Part shown: positions 32,097 to 40,614 of the stretch, one piece after another
Numbering within the stretch: position 1 is the first letter of the stretch
Layout: each line of letters opens with the position of its first letter
Source: Sphingomonas phyllosphaerae FA2
GTDB lineage: Bacteria; Pseudomonadota; Alphaproteobacteria; Sphingomonadales; Sphingomonadaceae
Reading direction: 5' to 3'
Length of the DNA: 64,000 nt
NCBI RefSeq assembly: GCF_000427645.1
Contig: NZ_KE386571.1
Coordinates: forward strand, 496,001-560,000
Program-made: the position numbers and the translations under genes
The notes under the pieces: model-generated
The model's database searches: none
What the model was told of the DNA's origin: nothing
What the model saw: only the letters and a program-made list of their open reading frames with translations

Positions 32097-34919
32097 ATGC
32101 GCCAGCGCACCCTTGCTTCGCTTCTTCTCCTGACGACCACGCTGGTCGCCCCCGCGGCGCTTGCGCAGGTCGCTCCGGCTCCGTCGGCGCCCGCCGGTCC
32201 GCCGCAAACCAGCACGACGTCACCCGGCCAGGCCCCCGCGCCGGAGCAGCAGGCGCAGGCGACGCAGGACGCAGTGCCGGGTGCCGCTGATGATCAGGCC
32301 GAGATTTCCGCCCCCGGCGTCGACGCCAGCACCGCCGGCGACATCGTCGTCGTCGGGCGCAACATTCCGAATGCGGTTCGCGCCACCGCGCAGGTCGTCA
32401 ACGTGCTGTCGACCGCCGACATCGCGCGGACGGGCGAGGGCGACATCGCCGGCGCGCTGACGCGCGTCACCGGCCTGTCGGTGGTCGGCAACGGCTATGT
32501 CTTCGTCCGTGGTCTGGGCGATCGCTATTCGTCGGCGCTGCTCAACGGCTCGCCGCTGCCCAGCCCCGAGCCGCTGCGCCGCACCGTTCCGCTCGACATC
32601 TTCCCGACGACGGTCGTCGGCTCGGCGCTCGTCCAGAAGACCTATTCGGTGAACTATCCCGGCGAGTTCGGCGGCGGCGTCATCAACCTGACGACCAAGG
32701 CGATCCCGGACGAGAATTTCTTCACCGTCGGCGCCTCGGGCGGGATCGATACCGAGACGACCGGCCGGCTCGGCTACACCTATTTCGGCTCGAAGACCGA
32801 CTGGCTCGGCTATGACGGCGGCGAGCGCAACGTCCCCGATTTCATCAAGCAGGCGCCGGCCGGCAACGGCGTGATCCCGGGCGCGCAGGTGCTTCAGTTG
32901 TCGAACGCGCGCACGACGCTCCTTCAGCGCAACAGCGACATTCCGGCGAATTATTCGGGCAGCCTCGATCTCGGCGTCACCGGCGATATCGGTGGCGCGC
33001 GCGTCGGCCTGATCGGCAGCGTCGGCGTGTCGAACAACTGGCGCACCCGCGACGCGGTGCAGCAGGATACCGTCAGTGACGACGGCACGATCCGCAACGA
33101 TTTCGACACCGTCATCACCGACAATCGCGCGGTGGTGAACGGCCTGCTCGGCTTCGGGCTGGAATTCGGCGAGAACAAGGTCCGCTGGACCAACGTCTAC
33201 ATCCACGACACGCTCAAGCAGGGGCGTGCGTCGGCGGCGACCGTCTACAACAATTCCAGCGGCAACCCGCTGTTCCAGCAGAACACGAGCTGGTTCGAGC
33301 GCAAGCTGATCGAAACGCAGCTGGTCGGCGAGTTCAAGCCGCTTGAGGATCTGTCGATCGACGTGCGCGGCGCCTATGCCAATTCGCAGCGCAACTCGCC
33401 GTACGAGCGGCAGTTCATCTATCTCTGCAACACCTCGCTCAACACCAACCTGAGCAACGCGCCGGTATCCGACACCGGGGTGAGCTGCCCGGGCGTGTGG
33501 CAGGCGACCAACGCCTTCGACCGGTTCGCGACGGTGGTGTTCAGCGAGCTGAACGAGAACCTGTATTCGGGGCAGGCGGACGTCGCCTACAAGTTCGCGG
33601 GCGATCGCCCGATGACGCTGTCCGCGGGCTATTATTATTCGGAGAACGAGCGCACCTCGACGCGTCTTCCCTTCGTCTATCAAACCGCGGTGGGCGGGGC
33701 GATCCCGTTCCCGTGCAACCTGTTCCGCCCCGATTACCTGTTGTCGCCCGATGTGGTGAACGGCTGCCCGGTGCCCGGCGCGGGCAACGCGTCCGACACC
33801 GCGGTGCAGATGCGCTTCGACGCCGGCCAGAACGGCTCCTACGCCTATGACGCGCTGCTGCGCGTCCACGCCGGCTATGTGCAGGCCGAGGCCGAGGCGT
33901 TCGATGGCGTCCGCGCGATCGTCGGCGTCCGCTACGAAACCGCGACGCAGCGCGTCACCCCGATCAACGCCACCGGCACGCGCCTGAAGAACGATTATTT
34001 CCTGCCCGGCGCGACGCTGACGTGGAACTTCGCGCAGGACATGCAGTTGCGCCTCGCCGCATCGAAGACGATTGCGCGCCCGCAGTTCCGCGAATTGGCC
34101 CCGCAGGCGTTCCGCGACTTCGAATCCGACCGCCTGTTCTTCGGCAACCCGCGCCTCAAGGACTCGGAACTCTACAATCTCGAGGCGCGCTACGAATGGT
34201 TCTTCGCGCGTGACCAGCGGATCACGCTGGCGGGCTTCTACAAGCGGATCGACAATCCGATCGAGCAGGTCGGCTTCTTCCCGACCCCCGACGCGCGGCT
34301 CCAGACCGGCTTCACCAACCTGCCGCGCGCCAGGCTGTACGGCGCGGAGATCGAGGCGCAGAAGTACATCCCGCTCGACTTCATCTCCGAGGGCATGGCG
34401 GGCAAGCGCGCGGTCGTGATCGCCAACTACACCTGGACGCATTCGGCGCTAAGCGCGGACAAGACCTGCGTTCCCGGCGTGCTGGAAGGAACGACGCTCG
34501 GCGGCTGTCAGCCGAATTTCGCCCCCGCCGCCAGCCTGTTCCGCGACGGCGCACCGCTCACCGGCCAGTCCGACCACCTCGTCAACCTTCAGCTCGGCTA
34601 TGAGGACAAGGACAACGGCACGCAGGCGACATTGCTGTTCAACTACGCCAGCGAGCGCGTGACCAACCGCGGCCCGTCGCTGCTGGGCGGTGCCGGCTTC
34701 CAGCCCGACATCATCGAACGGCCCGGCATCCGCCTCGACTTCGTCGCGCGCCAGACGGTCGATTTCATGAGCAAGAAGGTCGAGATCAAGGCCGAGATGC
34801 GCAACCTGACCGGCACGCGCTATCAGGAATTCCAGACCTTCGACGGCGGCAATCGCGTCGACATCAACCGCTATCGCCTCGGCCGCCTGTTCACGCTGGG
34901 GGCGAGCGTGACGTTCTGA
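32097..34919 (+). CDS. TonB-dependent outer-membrane receptor
   Basis: 940-aa receptor. The signal peptide ends PAALAQ, a Pro/Ala/Gln-rich linker follows, and then a TonB-box-like DIVVVGRNI. The plug domain spans roughly residues 90-215 (TGEGDIAGALTRVTGLSVVG, then RGLGDRYSSALLNGSPLP). The remaining 720 residues form the 22-strand barrel ending in the expected aromatic residue (GASVTF). Large extracellular loops contain paired Cys (FIYLCNTSLN to VSCPGVW; FPCNLF to NGCPVP). The substrate is unknown. The shared Pho-type promoter suggests phosphate or phosphorylated compounds. Confidence 0.92.
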   Translation: MRQRTLASLLLLTTTLVAPAALAQVAPAPSAPAGPPQTSTTSPGQAPAPEQQAQATQDAVPGAADDQAEISAPGVDASTAGDIVVVGRNIPNAVRATAQVVNVLSTADIARTGEGDIAGALTRVTGLSVVGNGYVFVRGLGDRYSSALLNGSPLPSPEPLRRTVPLDIFPTTVVGSALVQKTYSVNYPGEFGGGVINLTTKAIPDENFFTVGASGGIDTETTGRLGYTYFGSKTDWLGYDGGERNVPDFIKQAPAGNGVIPGAQVLQLSNARTTLLQRNSDIPANYSGSLDLGVTGDIGGARVGLIGSVGVSNNWRTRDAVQQDTVSDDGTIRNDFDTVITDNRAVVNGLLGFGLEFGENKVRWTNVYIHDTLKQGRASAATVYNNSSGNPLFQQNTSWFERKLIETQLVGEFKPLEDLSIDVRGAYANSQRNSPYERQFIYLCNTSLNTNLSNAPVSDTGVSCPGVWQATNAFDRFATVVFSELNENLYSGQADVAYKFAGDRPMTLSAGYYYSENERTSTRLPFVYQTAVGGAIPFPCNLFRPDYLLSPDVVNGCPVPGAGNASDTAVQMRFDAGQNGSYAYDALLRVHAGYVQAEAEAFDGVRAIVGVRYETATQRVTPINATGTRLKNDYFLPGATLTWNFAQDMQLRLAASKTIARPQFRELAPQAFRDFESDRLFFGNPRLKDSELYNLEARYEWFFARDQRITLAGFYKRIDNPIEQVGFFPTPDARLQTGFTNLPRARLYGAEIEAQKYIPLDFISEGMAGKRAVVIANYTWTHSALSADKTCVPGVLEGTTLGGCQPNFAPAASLFRDGAPLTGQSDHLVNLQLGYEDKDNGTQATLLFNYASERVTNRGPSLLGGAGFQPDIIERPGIRLDFVARQTVDFMSKKVEIKAEMRNLTGTRYQEFQTFDGGNRVDINRYRLGRLFTLGASVTF

Positions 34920-34943
34920 CCGGTAGGACTGGTGCCTGCCATG

Positions 34944-35022
34944 CCGTCATCCCGGACTTGATCCGGGATCCCGCTTCTCCCCTCGCGAAGAAGCGTCGCC
35001 CCGGATCAGGTCCGGGGCGACG
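34944..35022. repeat. Inverted repeat, family A
   Basis: The left arm CCGTCATCCCGGACTTGATC faces the right arm GATCAGGTCCGGGGCGACG. It lies between the convergent TonB receptor and 2OG oxygenase genes, where it could stop transcripts from both. Confidence 0.83.
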
Positions 35023-35046
35023 AACGGAGCGGGGGACCGCGCCGGT

Positions 35047-35676
35047 TCACCAGCCCCACGGACGCTCGCGATACCACTTGGTGACGATATATTTGGTGCC
35101 GGCGCGCACCTTCATCCCGTGGTGGATCGTCGCCGGGTTGAGCGTCCCGTCGGGGCGACAATTGTTCCAGCAGACCAGCTTGCCCAGTTCGGGCTGGATC
35201 GTCTTGTCGACCGCCTTGAAGCGGGTCGCGCCGCCTGCCTCGGGTTCGTTGAGATAGATCATCGCGGTCCAGGTGCGATTGCCCGCCACGCTGCAATAGC
35301 GGTCGAAGTCGGCGCCGTTCGGCTCGAAGTAATCGGTATGCGCCTTGAATTCCTGCCCGACCGCATAGCGTTGCCCCTGGATCGGCTCGCCATGCAGCGG
35401 ATCAAGCCCGGTCGCCGCCGCCAGCGCCGCGTCCACCTGCGCCACCACCGGGTCGGTCGCGGGCAGGTCGCAGGTTTCGCTGGTGCGGAACGCGGTGTCG
35501 CCGTTCGCGTCGGCGATCGTCGACGGTCGCCGGCCGATATCGATCAGCTCGACCAGATAGGCGCACGTCTCGGGCGAGAGAAACGCGCGTTTGGTGAACA
35601 ACGTCAGCTTGGGGCTGGGCAGGCGCTGGAAGCCGGACTGGGCGGAAAGCCGGGCGGCGATCGGATCGGTGGCCAT
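35047..35676 (-). CDS. 2OG-Fe(II) oxygenase, prolyl 4-hydroxylase type
   Basis: 209-aa dioxygenase of the P4Hc class. The iron ligands are visible as HTDYFEPNG (His and Asp) and the distal His in NPATIHHGMKVRAGTKYIVT, with the 2-oxoglutarate-binding Lys/Arg region after it (KYIVTKWYRE). RYAVGQEFKAHTDYF and WTAMIYLNEPEAGGATRF are typical of the core. Substrate may be a protein prolyl residue or a small molecule. It is divergent from gspC across a 117-base gap that holds an AT-rich inverted repeat. Confidence 0.87.
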   Translation of the reverse strand: MATDPIAARLSAQSGFQRLPSPKLTLFTKRAFLSPETCAYLVELIDIGRRPSTIADANGDTAFRTSETCDLPATDPVVAQVDAALAAATGLDPLHGEPIQGQRYAVGQEFKAHTDYFEPNGADFDRYCSVAGNRTWTAMIYLNEPEAGGATRFKAVDKTIQPELGKLVCWNNCRPDGTLNPATIHHGMKVRAGTKYIVTKWYRERPWGW

Positions 35677-35720
35677 TGCGGGTTAGTGCCACAGGTAAAG
35701 GCGCGAGCCCAAGCACAGAA

Positions 35721-35753
35721 ATATTACACAAACTCGCAATACCCACGTAATAT
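35721..35753. promoter_or_regulatory. AT-rich inverted repeat upstream of the T2SS operon
   Basis: ATATTAC (35721-35727) and GTAATAT (35747-35753) are perfect inverted arms separated by 19 bases, in an AT-rich patch within a GC-rich genome. The centre-to-centre distance of 26 bases suits a dimeric or tetrameric regulator. It lies between the divergent oxygenase and gspC, and could control either. No regulator is assigned. Confidence 0.5.
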
Positions 35754-35793
35754 GGTTTACCTAGCGGCCGTTCGCGGGGAGTTGGCCAGGCCG

Positions 35794-36687
35794 ATGCGTT
35801 TGAAGTTCGATGCCCGTGCACGGGCGATCCTGCGGCGGCTGCCCGTGGTAAATGTCTATTCCGCGGCGGAATTGGTATTGCTTGCGGCGCTGGCGGTGCA
35901 ATGCGCGCGGCTGGCGTGGGTGTTGTTGACCCCGGTCGCGCCGCTCGGGGCATGGACCCCCGCCGGGCCGACCGTCCCCGCCGATGCCGCGGGCGTGCTG
36001 GCAGGCTTCGATCCTTTCTACCGTGTCAGCGGCGCGGCGCAGGCGCAGGGGCCGACCGCGGTTACCTCGCTCCAGCTCACGCTCTACGGCACGCGCATGG
36101 ACAGCGCGCAGGCGCGCGGCGCGGCGATCATCGCCGGGCCGGACGGCGTCCAGAAGAGCGTCGCGGTGGGTGAGGAGGTCGCCCCCGGCGTCACGCTCAA
36201 GTCGGTCGCCTTCGATCATGTCACGCTCGATCGCGGCGGCCGCAGCGAGGATCTGTTCCTCGACCAGTCGGGCAGCAGTGGCGGCACCGTCACCGCCCCC
36301 GGCAACGATCCGGCGCAGAACCCGCCGCCCGAGGCGCCGCCCGGCGCACGCGGGCTCGCCGCCCGGCTTGAGATACCCAGCGGCGGGACGATCCCGGCCG
36401 GCACCCCGACCGTCTCGCCACAGCAATTGCGTCAGGAGATCAACGCGATCCCACGGATCGACGGCGGCAAGGTCACTGGCGTCACCGTGCGTGGGCAGGG
36501 GGGCGCGGCGTTCCGCGCCGCCGGGCTGCGCGACGGCGACGTCATCACCACGGTCGCGGGCCGCCCGATCACCGGCCCGTCCGATCTCGAAATGCTCACC
36601 CGCGCGCGCGCGTCGGGCGGCACCCTGTCCCTCACGGTGGAGCGCGCCGGACAGCCGCTGCCGCTCACCATTCCGGTAGCTCGATGA
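35794..36687 (+). CDS. gspC: Type II secretion system protein C
   Basis: 297-aa inner-membrane protein that links the outer-membrane secretin to the cytoplasmic assembly. One transmembrane segment (AAELVLLAALAVQCARLAWV) is followed by the homology region (VTSLQLTLYGTRMDSAQARG). The C-terminal PDZ domain (IDGGKVTGVTVRGQGGAAF, then LRDGDVITTVAGRPITGPSD) recognises substrates or GspD. A Pro-rich linker joins the two. The ATG at 35794 is chosen; an earlier ATG at 35752 lies inside an inverted repeat. The stop overlaps gspD (ATGA). Confidence 0.9.
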   Translation: MRLKFDARARAILRRLPVVNVYSAAELVLLAALAVQCARLAWVLLTPVAPLGAWTPAGPTVPADAAGVLAGFDPFYRVSGAAQAQGPTAVTSLQLTLYGTRMDSAQARGAAIIAGPDGVQKSVAVGEEVAPGVTLKSVAFDHVTLDRGGRSEDLFLDQSGSSGGTVTAPGNDPAQNPPPEAPPGARGLAARLEIPSGGTIPAGTPTVSPQQLRQEINAIPRIDGGKVTGVTVRGQGGAAFRAAGLRDGDVITTVAGRPITGPSDLEMLTRARASGGTLSLTVERAGQPLPLTIPVAR

Positions 36688-38900
36688 ACCGCACCGCCAC
36701 TTTCCTGTCGCCGCTCGTCCTCCTCGCCGCGGCGCAGCCCGCGCTCGCGCAGACCACGCTCAACGTCCGCGATGCGGACATTCGCGCGTTCATCGCCGAT
36801 GCCGCTAAGGTCACCGGGCGCACCTTCATCATCGACAATCGCGTGCAGGGCAAAGTGACCGTCGTCACCGATCGCCCGCTGTCGCGCAGCGAATATCTGG
36901 AGGTGTTCCTCTCCACGCTGCGCGCCAACGCGCTCATCGCGGTGCCGACCGCCAATGGCGCGTTCCGCGTCCAGCCGATCGACAATGCCGCCAGTCAGCC
37001 GGGGCGGATCGGGCTCGCCGGGTCACAGCGCAACCAGCTCGTCACCGAGATCATCCGGTTGCGCTCGGTCGACGCCGCGCAGGCGGTCGACACCGTCCGC
37101 CCGCTGGTCAGCGCGCAAGGGTCCGTCACCGCCAATCGCGGCGGCAACAGCCTCGTCGTCGTCGATTTCGCCGACAACGTCCGCCGTGTCCGCGAAGTGG
37201 TGCGACGGATCGACGCCGACACGTCGGCGACGCGGATCATCGCGCTCAAGAACGCGCGCGCCAGCGAGGTCGCGACCGCGCTGACCGGTTTGCTCGGCGG
37301 CGGCGCACAGGGCGGCGCAGCGGCGGCGACCGGCGGCGCCTCGGCGGTCGCGATCGAGAGCAGCAACGCGGTGGCGCTGCGCGGCGACCCGCAGACCGTC
37401 GCGAGGCTCGCCGGGCTGGCGCGCGAACTCGACCAGAGCGCACGCAACGCCACCGAAATTCGCGTCGTGTTCCTCGAAAACGCCGACGCCAATCAATTGC
37501 TGCCGGTCCTCCAGCAGCTCGTCGGTCAGGCCCCCGATGCGGTGCAGGAACAGGGACTCAGCCGCACCGGGCTAAGCACGTCGAGCACCGGTTCGACCGG
37601 CGTCGGCGCGACTCCGCAGCCTGCGACGCGCAGCCAGTCGCAGCAGACCGCCACGCAAGCGTCGGGCAGCCAGCCCCAACAGGCCGCGATCCGCGGCGAG
37701 GGCGCGCGCACCGCAGCGGTCGTCACCCGCTATGCCGGCGCGAACGCGATCGTCGTCGCCGCCCCGGCCGACGTTCAGCGCCAGCTGGCGGAGGTGATCC
37801 GCAAGCTCGACCAGCGCCGCCAGCAGGTGCTGGTCGAGGCGATCGTCGCCGAAGTGTCGGACAGCACCGTCAACCGGCTCGGCGCGCAATTCCTGCTCGG
37901 CAACATCGACGGCGGCGCGTTCGCCGCCTCGACGTTCAGCAATTCCGCGCCGAACATCCTCCAGATCGCGGGCGCGGTCGGCGCGCAGTCGCTGGGGTCG
38001 ACGCGCACCGTCGTCACCGCCGCTGATGGCACCCGCACCGAAACCACGACCAACAACACCGCGTCGAACACGCTGACCCAGTCGGCGATCAATTCGATCA
38101 TCGGCTCGCAGGGCGGGTTCGGTGGCTTCGGCGGCAAGATCGGCAGCACGATCTTCGGCGCGATCATCAATGCGGTGAAGAGCGATACGCAGTCCAACCT
38201 GCTGCAAGTCCCGCAGATCATGACGCTCGACAATCAGGAGGCGCATACCCTGGTCGGGCAGGAAATCCCGATCACCACTGGCGAGGCGCTGTCGAACAAT
38301 TTCGACAATGCCTTCCGCACCACGCAGCGCCAGAACGTCGGCATCGGGCTCGACGTCCGCCCGCAGGTCAATTCGTCGGGCACGATCAAGATGAACCTCC
38401 ATCTGGAGGTCAGCTCGATCGCCGGCCCGGTCAGCAGCAACAATTCCGACCTGATCCTCAACAAGCGTGAGGTCGAGACGGTGCTGACCGTCGACGATGG
38501 CGCGATCGGCGTTATAGGCGGGCTGCTTTCCGACGAAGAGCGGCGCACGATCGAGAAGATCCCGTTCCTCGGCGACATTCCGGTGCTCGGCAATCTGTTC
38601 AAAAGCCGTGCGAAGACCCGCGCCAAGTCGAACCTGATGATCTTCATCCGCCCGACCGTGATCCGCTCGGCGGAGGAGAACCGCCGCGTCACCGAGCGTC
38701 GCTACGGCTATCTGCGGCTCCAGCAGGGGTTGCAGGACCCCGCCGCCGAGCCCTCGATCGACGAACTGGTCCGCGACTATATGGGCGCGACCCCGCCGCT
38801 CCCGCCGGCCGGCGAGCCGGGTAGCATCGAGGATCCGCGCATCGGCGTGCCGGTGCAACGCAACTCCACCACCGTCATCAGCGGAGCCAGGCGCAAATGA
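36684..38900 (+). CDS. gspD: Type II secretion system secretin GspD
   Basis: 738-aa outer-membrane secretin. The signal peptide ends PALAQ. The N0 domain starts TTLNVRDADIRAFIADAAKV, N1-N3 domains with Gly/Ser/Gln-rich insertions follow, and the secretin core contains VPQIMTLDNQEAHTLVGQEI and VETVLTVDDGAIGVIGGLLS. The C-terminal LFKSRAKTRAKSNLMIFIRP precedes a ~75-residue tail that may bind a pilotin. No gspS is visible. It overlaps gspC and gspE by four bases each. Confidence 0.95.
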   Translation: MNRTATFLSPLVLLAAAQPALAQTTLNVRDADIRAFIADAAKVTGRTFIIDNRVQGKVTVVTDRPLSRSEYLEVFLSTLRANALIAVPTANGAFRVQPIDNAASQPGRIGLAGSQRNQLVTEIIRLRSVDAAQAVDTVRPLVSAQGSVTANRGGNSLVVVDFADNVRRVREVVRRIDADTSATRIIALKNARASEVATALTGLLGGGAQGGAAAATGGASAVAIESSNAVALRGDPQTVARLAGLARELDQSARNATEIRVVFLENADANQLLPVLQQLVGQAPDAVQEQGLSRTGLSTSSTGSTGVGATPQPATRSQSQQTATQASGSQPQQAAIRGEGARTAAVVTRYAGANAIVVAAPADVQRQLAEVIRKLDQRRQQVLVEAIVAEVSDSTVNRLGAQFLLGNIDGGAFAASTFSNSAPNILQIAGAVGAQSLGSTRTVVTAADGTRTETTTNNTASNTLTQSAINSIIGSQGGFGGFGGKIGSTIFGAIINAVKSDTQSNLLQVPQIMTLDNQEAHTLVGQEIPITTGEALSNNFDNAFRTTQRQNVGIGLDVRPQVNSSGTIKMNLHLEVSSIAGPVSSNNSDLILNKREVETVLTVDDGAIGVIGGLLSDEERRTIEKIPFLGDIPVLGNLFKSRAKTRAKSNLMIFIRPTVIRSAEENRRVTERRYGYLRLQQGLQDPAAEPSIDELVRDYMGATPPLPPAGEPGSIEDPRIGVPVQRNSTTVISGARRK

Positions 38901-40477
38901 TCCTGCGCACCGGAGCGGAGATCGACGCAGCCGCCGCGCCGCTGCCGCCCGCACCGGACGGCGCGACGGTGCTGGGCGAGGCGGTGCCGGTCGTCCCGCC
39001 GCTCGCCTTGCCCTATGCGTTCGCGCGTAAATTCGGCGTCGTCCTCGATGGGGACGGCGTCGCGCTGCGCGAGGGCAGCGACCCGCGCGCGTTGATCGAG
39101 GTGCGGCGCGTGCTCGGCCGCGCGTTCGATGTCGCGGTGGTCGCGCCCGCTGCGTTCGACCGGCTGCTCGGCGAGAATTACGCGATGGACGGGCAGGCGA
39201 CCGCCGCCGCCGCCGTCGGCATGGGCGACGAACTCGACCTGCTCGCGGAGGGCTTGCCGACCGCCGAGGATCTGCTCGACACCGCCGACGACGCGCCCGC
39301 GATCCGGCTCATCAACGGCATCATCGCCGATGCCGCGCGCAACGGCGTGTCGGATATTCATATCGAGCCCTATGAAACCGGGCTGGTCGTGCGGATGCGT
39401 ATCGACGGCGTGCTGCGCGAGACGCTGCGGATGCCGCCGCACGTCGCCCCGGTCGTGGTCAGCCGTATCAAGGTGATGGCGCGGCTCGACATCGCCGAGC
39501 GGCGCGTGCCGCAGGACGGGCGCATGGGGCTGACGCTCGGCGGCAAGCTGCTCGACGTCCGCGTCTCGACCTTGCCAAGCCGCGCGGGCGAGCGTGTCGT
39601 CCTGCGTATTCTCGACAAGGAGAATGCCGGCATCGACCTCGACGCGCTCGGGATGAGCGCGCCGATGTATGCGCTGCTGCGCGATGCGATCGCGGAGCCG
39701 AACGGCATCGTGCTGGTGACCGGGCCGACCGGTAGCGGCAAGACGACCACGCTCTACGCCGCGCTGCGGTTGTTGAACGACGGCAGCCGCAACATCCTGA
39801 CCGTCGAGGACCCGGTCGAATATGCGGTTGAGGGTGTCGGCCAGACGCAGGTCAACGCCAAGGTCGGACTGACCTTCGCCGCGGGGCTCCGCGCCATTCT
39901 GCGGCAGGACCCCGACGTGGTGATGATCGGCGAAATCCGCGACCGTGAGACCGCCGAGATCGCGGTGCAGGCGTCGCTGACCGGCCACCTCGTGCTGTCG
40001 ACCGTCCACACCAACGACGCGGTCGGCGCAATCACGCGGATGCGCGACATGAAGGTCGAATCGTTCCTGCTCGCCTCGACGCTGCGCGCGGTCATCGCCC
40101 AGCGGTTGGTGCGCCGCCTGTGCAAACATTGCGCGCGCCCGGTGCCAGCATCGGAGACGGTCGCGCCGCTGCTCGGGATCGATCCGGCGACGACCGTCTA
40201 CGAGGCGGTAGGGTGCGAGAATTGCAACCGAACCGGCTTCCGCGGCCGGATCGGCGTCTACGAGGCGGTCCGCGTCGACGCGACCGTCCGCCGCCTGATC
40301 AACGAGGGCGGCGACGAAGATGCCATCGCGCGCCACACCTTCGCCAACAACGACACGCTCGCCACCGCCGCGCGGCGGCTGGTGGAAAGCGGCCAGACCA
40401 CGGCGGAAGAAGCGATTCGCGTCTCCCGCAGCGAAAACGCCGACACCGCCGAAGCCGCGATCGCCGATGCGCACTGA
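38897..40477 (+). CDS. gspE: Type II secretion system ATPase GspE
   Basis: 526-aa cytoplasmic motor. The N-terminal domain binds GspL. Walker A GPTGSGKTTTLYAALR, the Asp box (ILTVEDPVEYAVEGVGQTQV), Walker B (ILRQDPDVVMIGEIRDRETA) and the His box (HLVLSTVHTNDAVGAITRM) are all intact. The tetracysteine zinc module is RLCKHCARP and CENCNRTGF. The ATG overlaps gspD. It ends 137 bases before gspF, the only sizeable gap in the operon, which holds an inverted repeat. Confidence 0.95.
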   Translation: MILRTGAEIDAAAAPLPPAPDGATVLGEAVPVVPPLALPYAFARKFGVVLDGDGVALREGSDPRALIEVRRVLGRAFDVAVVAPAAFDRLLGENYAMDGQATAAAAVGMGDELDLLAEGLPTAEDLLDTADDAPAIRLINGIIADAARNGVSDIHIEPYETGLVVRMRIDGVLRETLRMPPHVAPVVVSRIKVMARLDIAERRVPQDGRMGLTLGGKLLDVRVSTLPSRAGERVVLRILDKENAGIDLDALGMSAPMYALLRDAIAEPNGIVLVTGPTGSGKTTTLYAALRLLNDGSRNILTVEDPVEYAVEGVGQTQVNAKVGLTFAAGLRAILRQDPDVVMIGEIRDRETAEIAVQASLTGHLVLSTVHTNDAVGAITRMRDMKVESFLLASTLRAVIAQRLVRRLCKHCARPVPASETVAPLLGIDPATTVYEAVGCENCNRTGFRGRIGVYEAVRVDATVRRLINEGGDEDAIARHTFANNDTLATAARRLVESGQTTAEEAIRVSRSENADTAEAAIADAH

Positions 40478-40487
40478 ACGCCATTTT

Positions 40488-40604
40488 CCGTTCGTTTCGA
40501 GCAGCATCGAGCGCAGTCGAGATGCGTCTGTCGAGAAGTGTGGGGCCACAGTCTTCTCGACCCCGGGTCTCGACTTCGCTCGACCCTCGGCTCGAAGCGA
40601 ACGG
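40488..40604. repeat. Inverted repeat inserted between gspE and gspF
   Basis: The outer arms CCGTTCGTTTCGAGC (40488-40502) and GCTCGAAGCGAACGG (40590-40604) match except for one position. Inner arms (GAGCGCAGTCGAGA with TCTCGACTTCGCTC, then GTCGAGAAGTGTGG with CCACAGTCTTCTCGAC) fold as nested hairpins. It is a dispersed intergenic element related in style to 7733-7837. It ends ten bases before the gspF start. Confidence 0.82.
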
Positions 40605-40614
40605 CTTATTTCCA

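Noticed and set aside
32220-34442. Long open frame (about 740 codons) on the minus strand across the TonB receptor gene
   Set aside because: Arg/Ala/Asp/His-rich translation with no domain. It mirrors the receptor codons in a high-GC genome and has no RBS or independent context.
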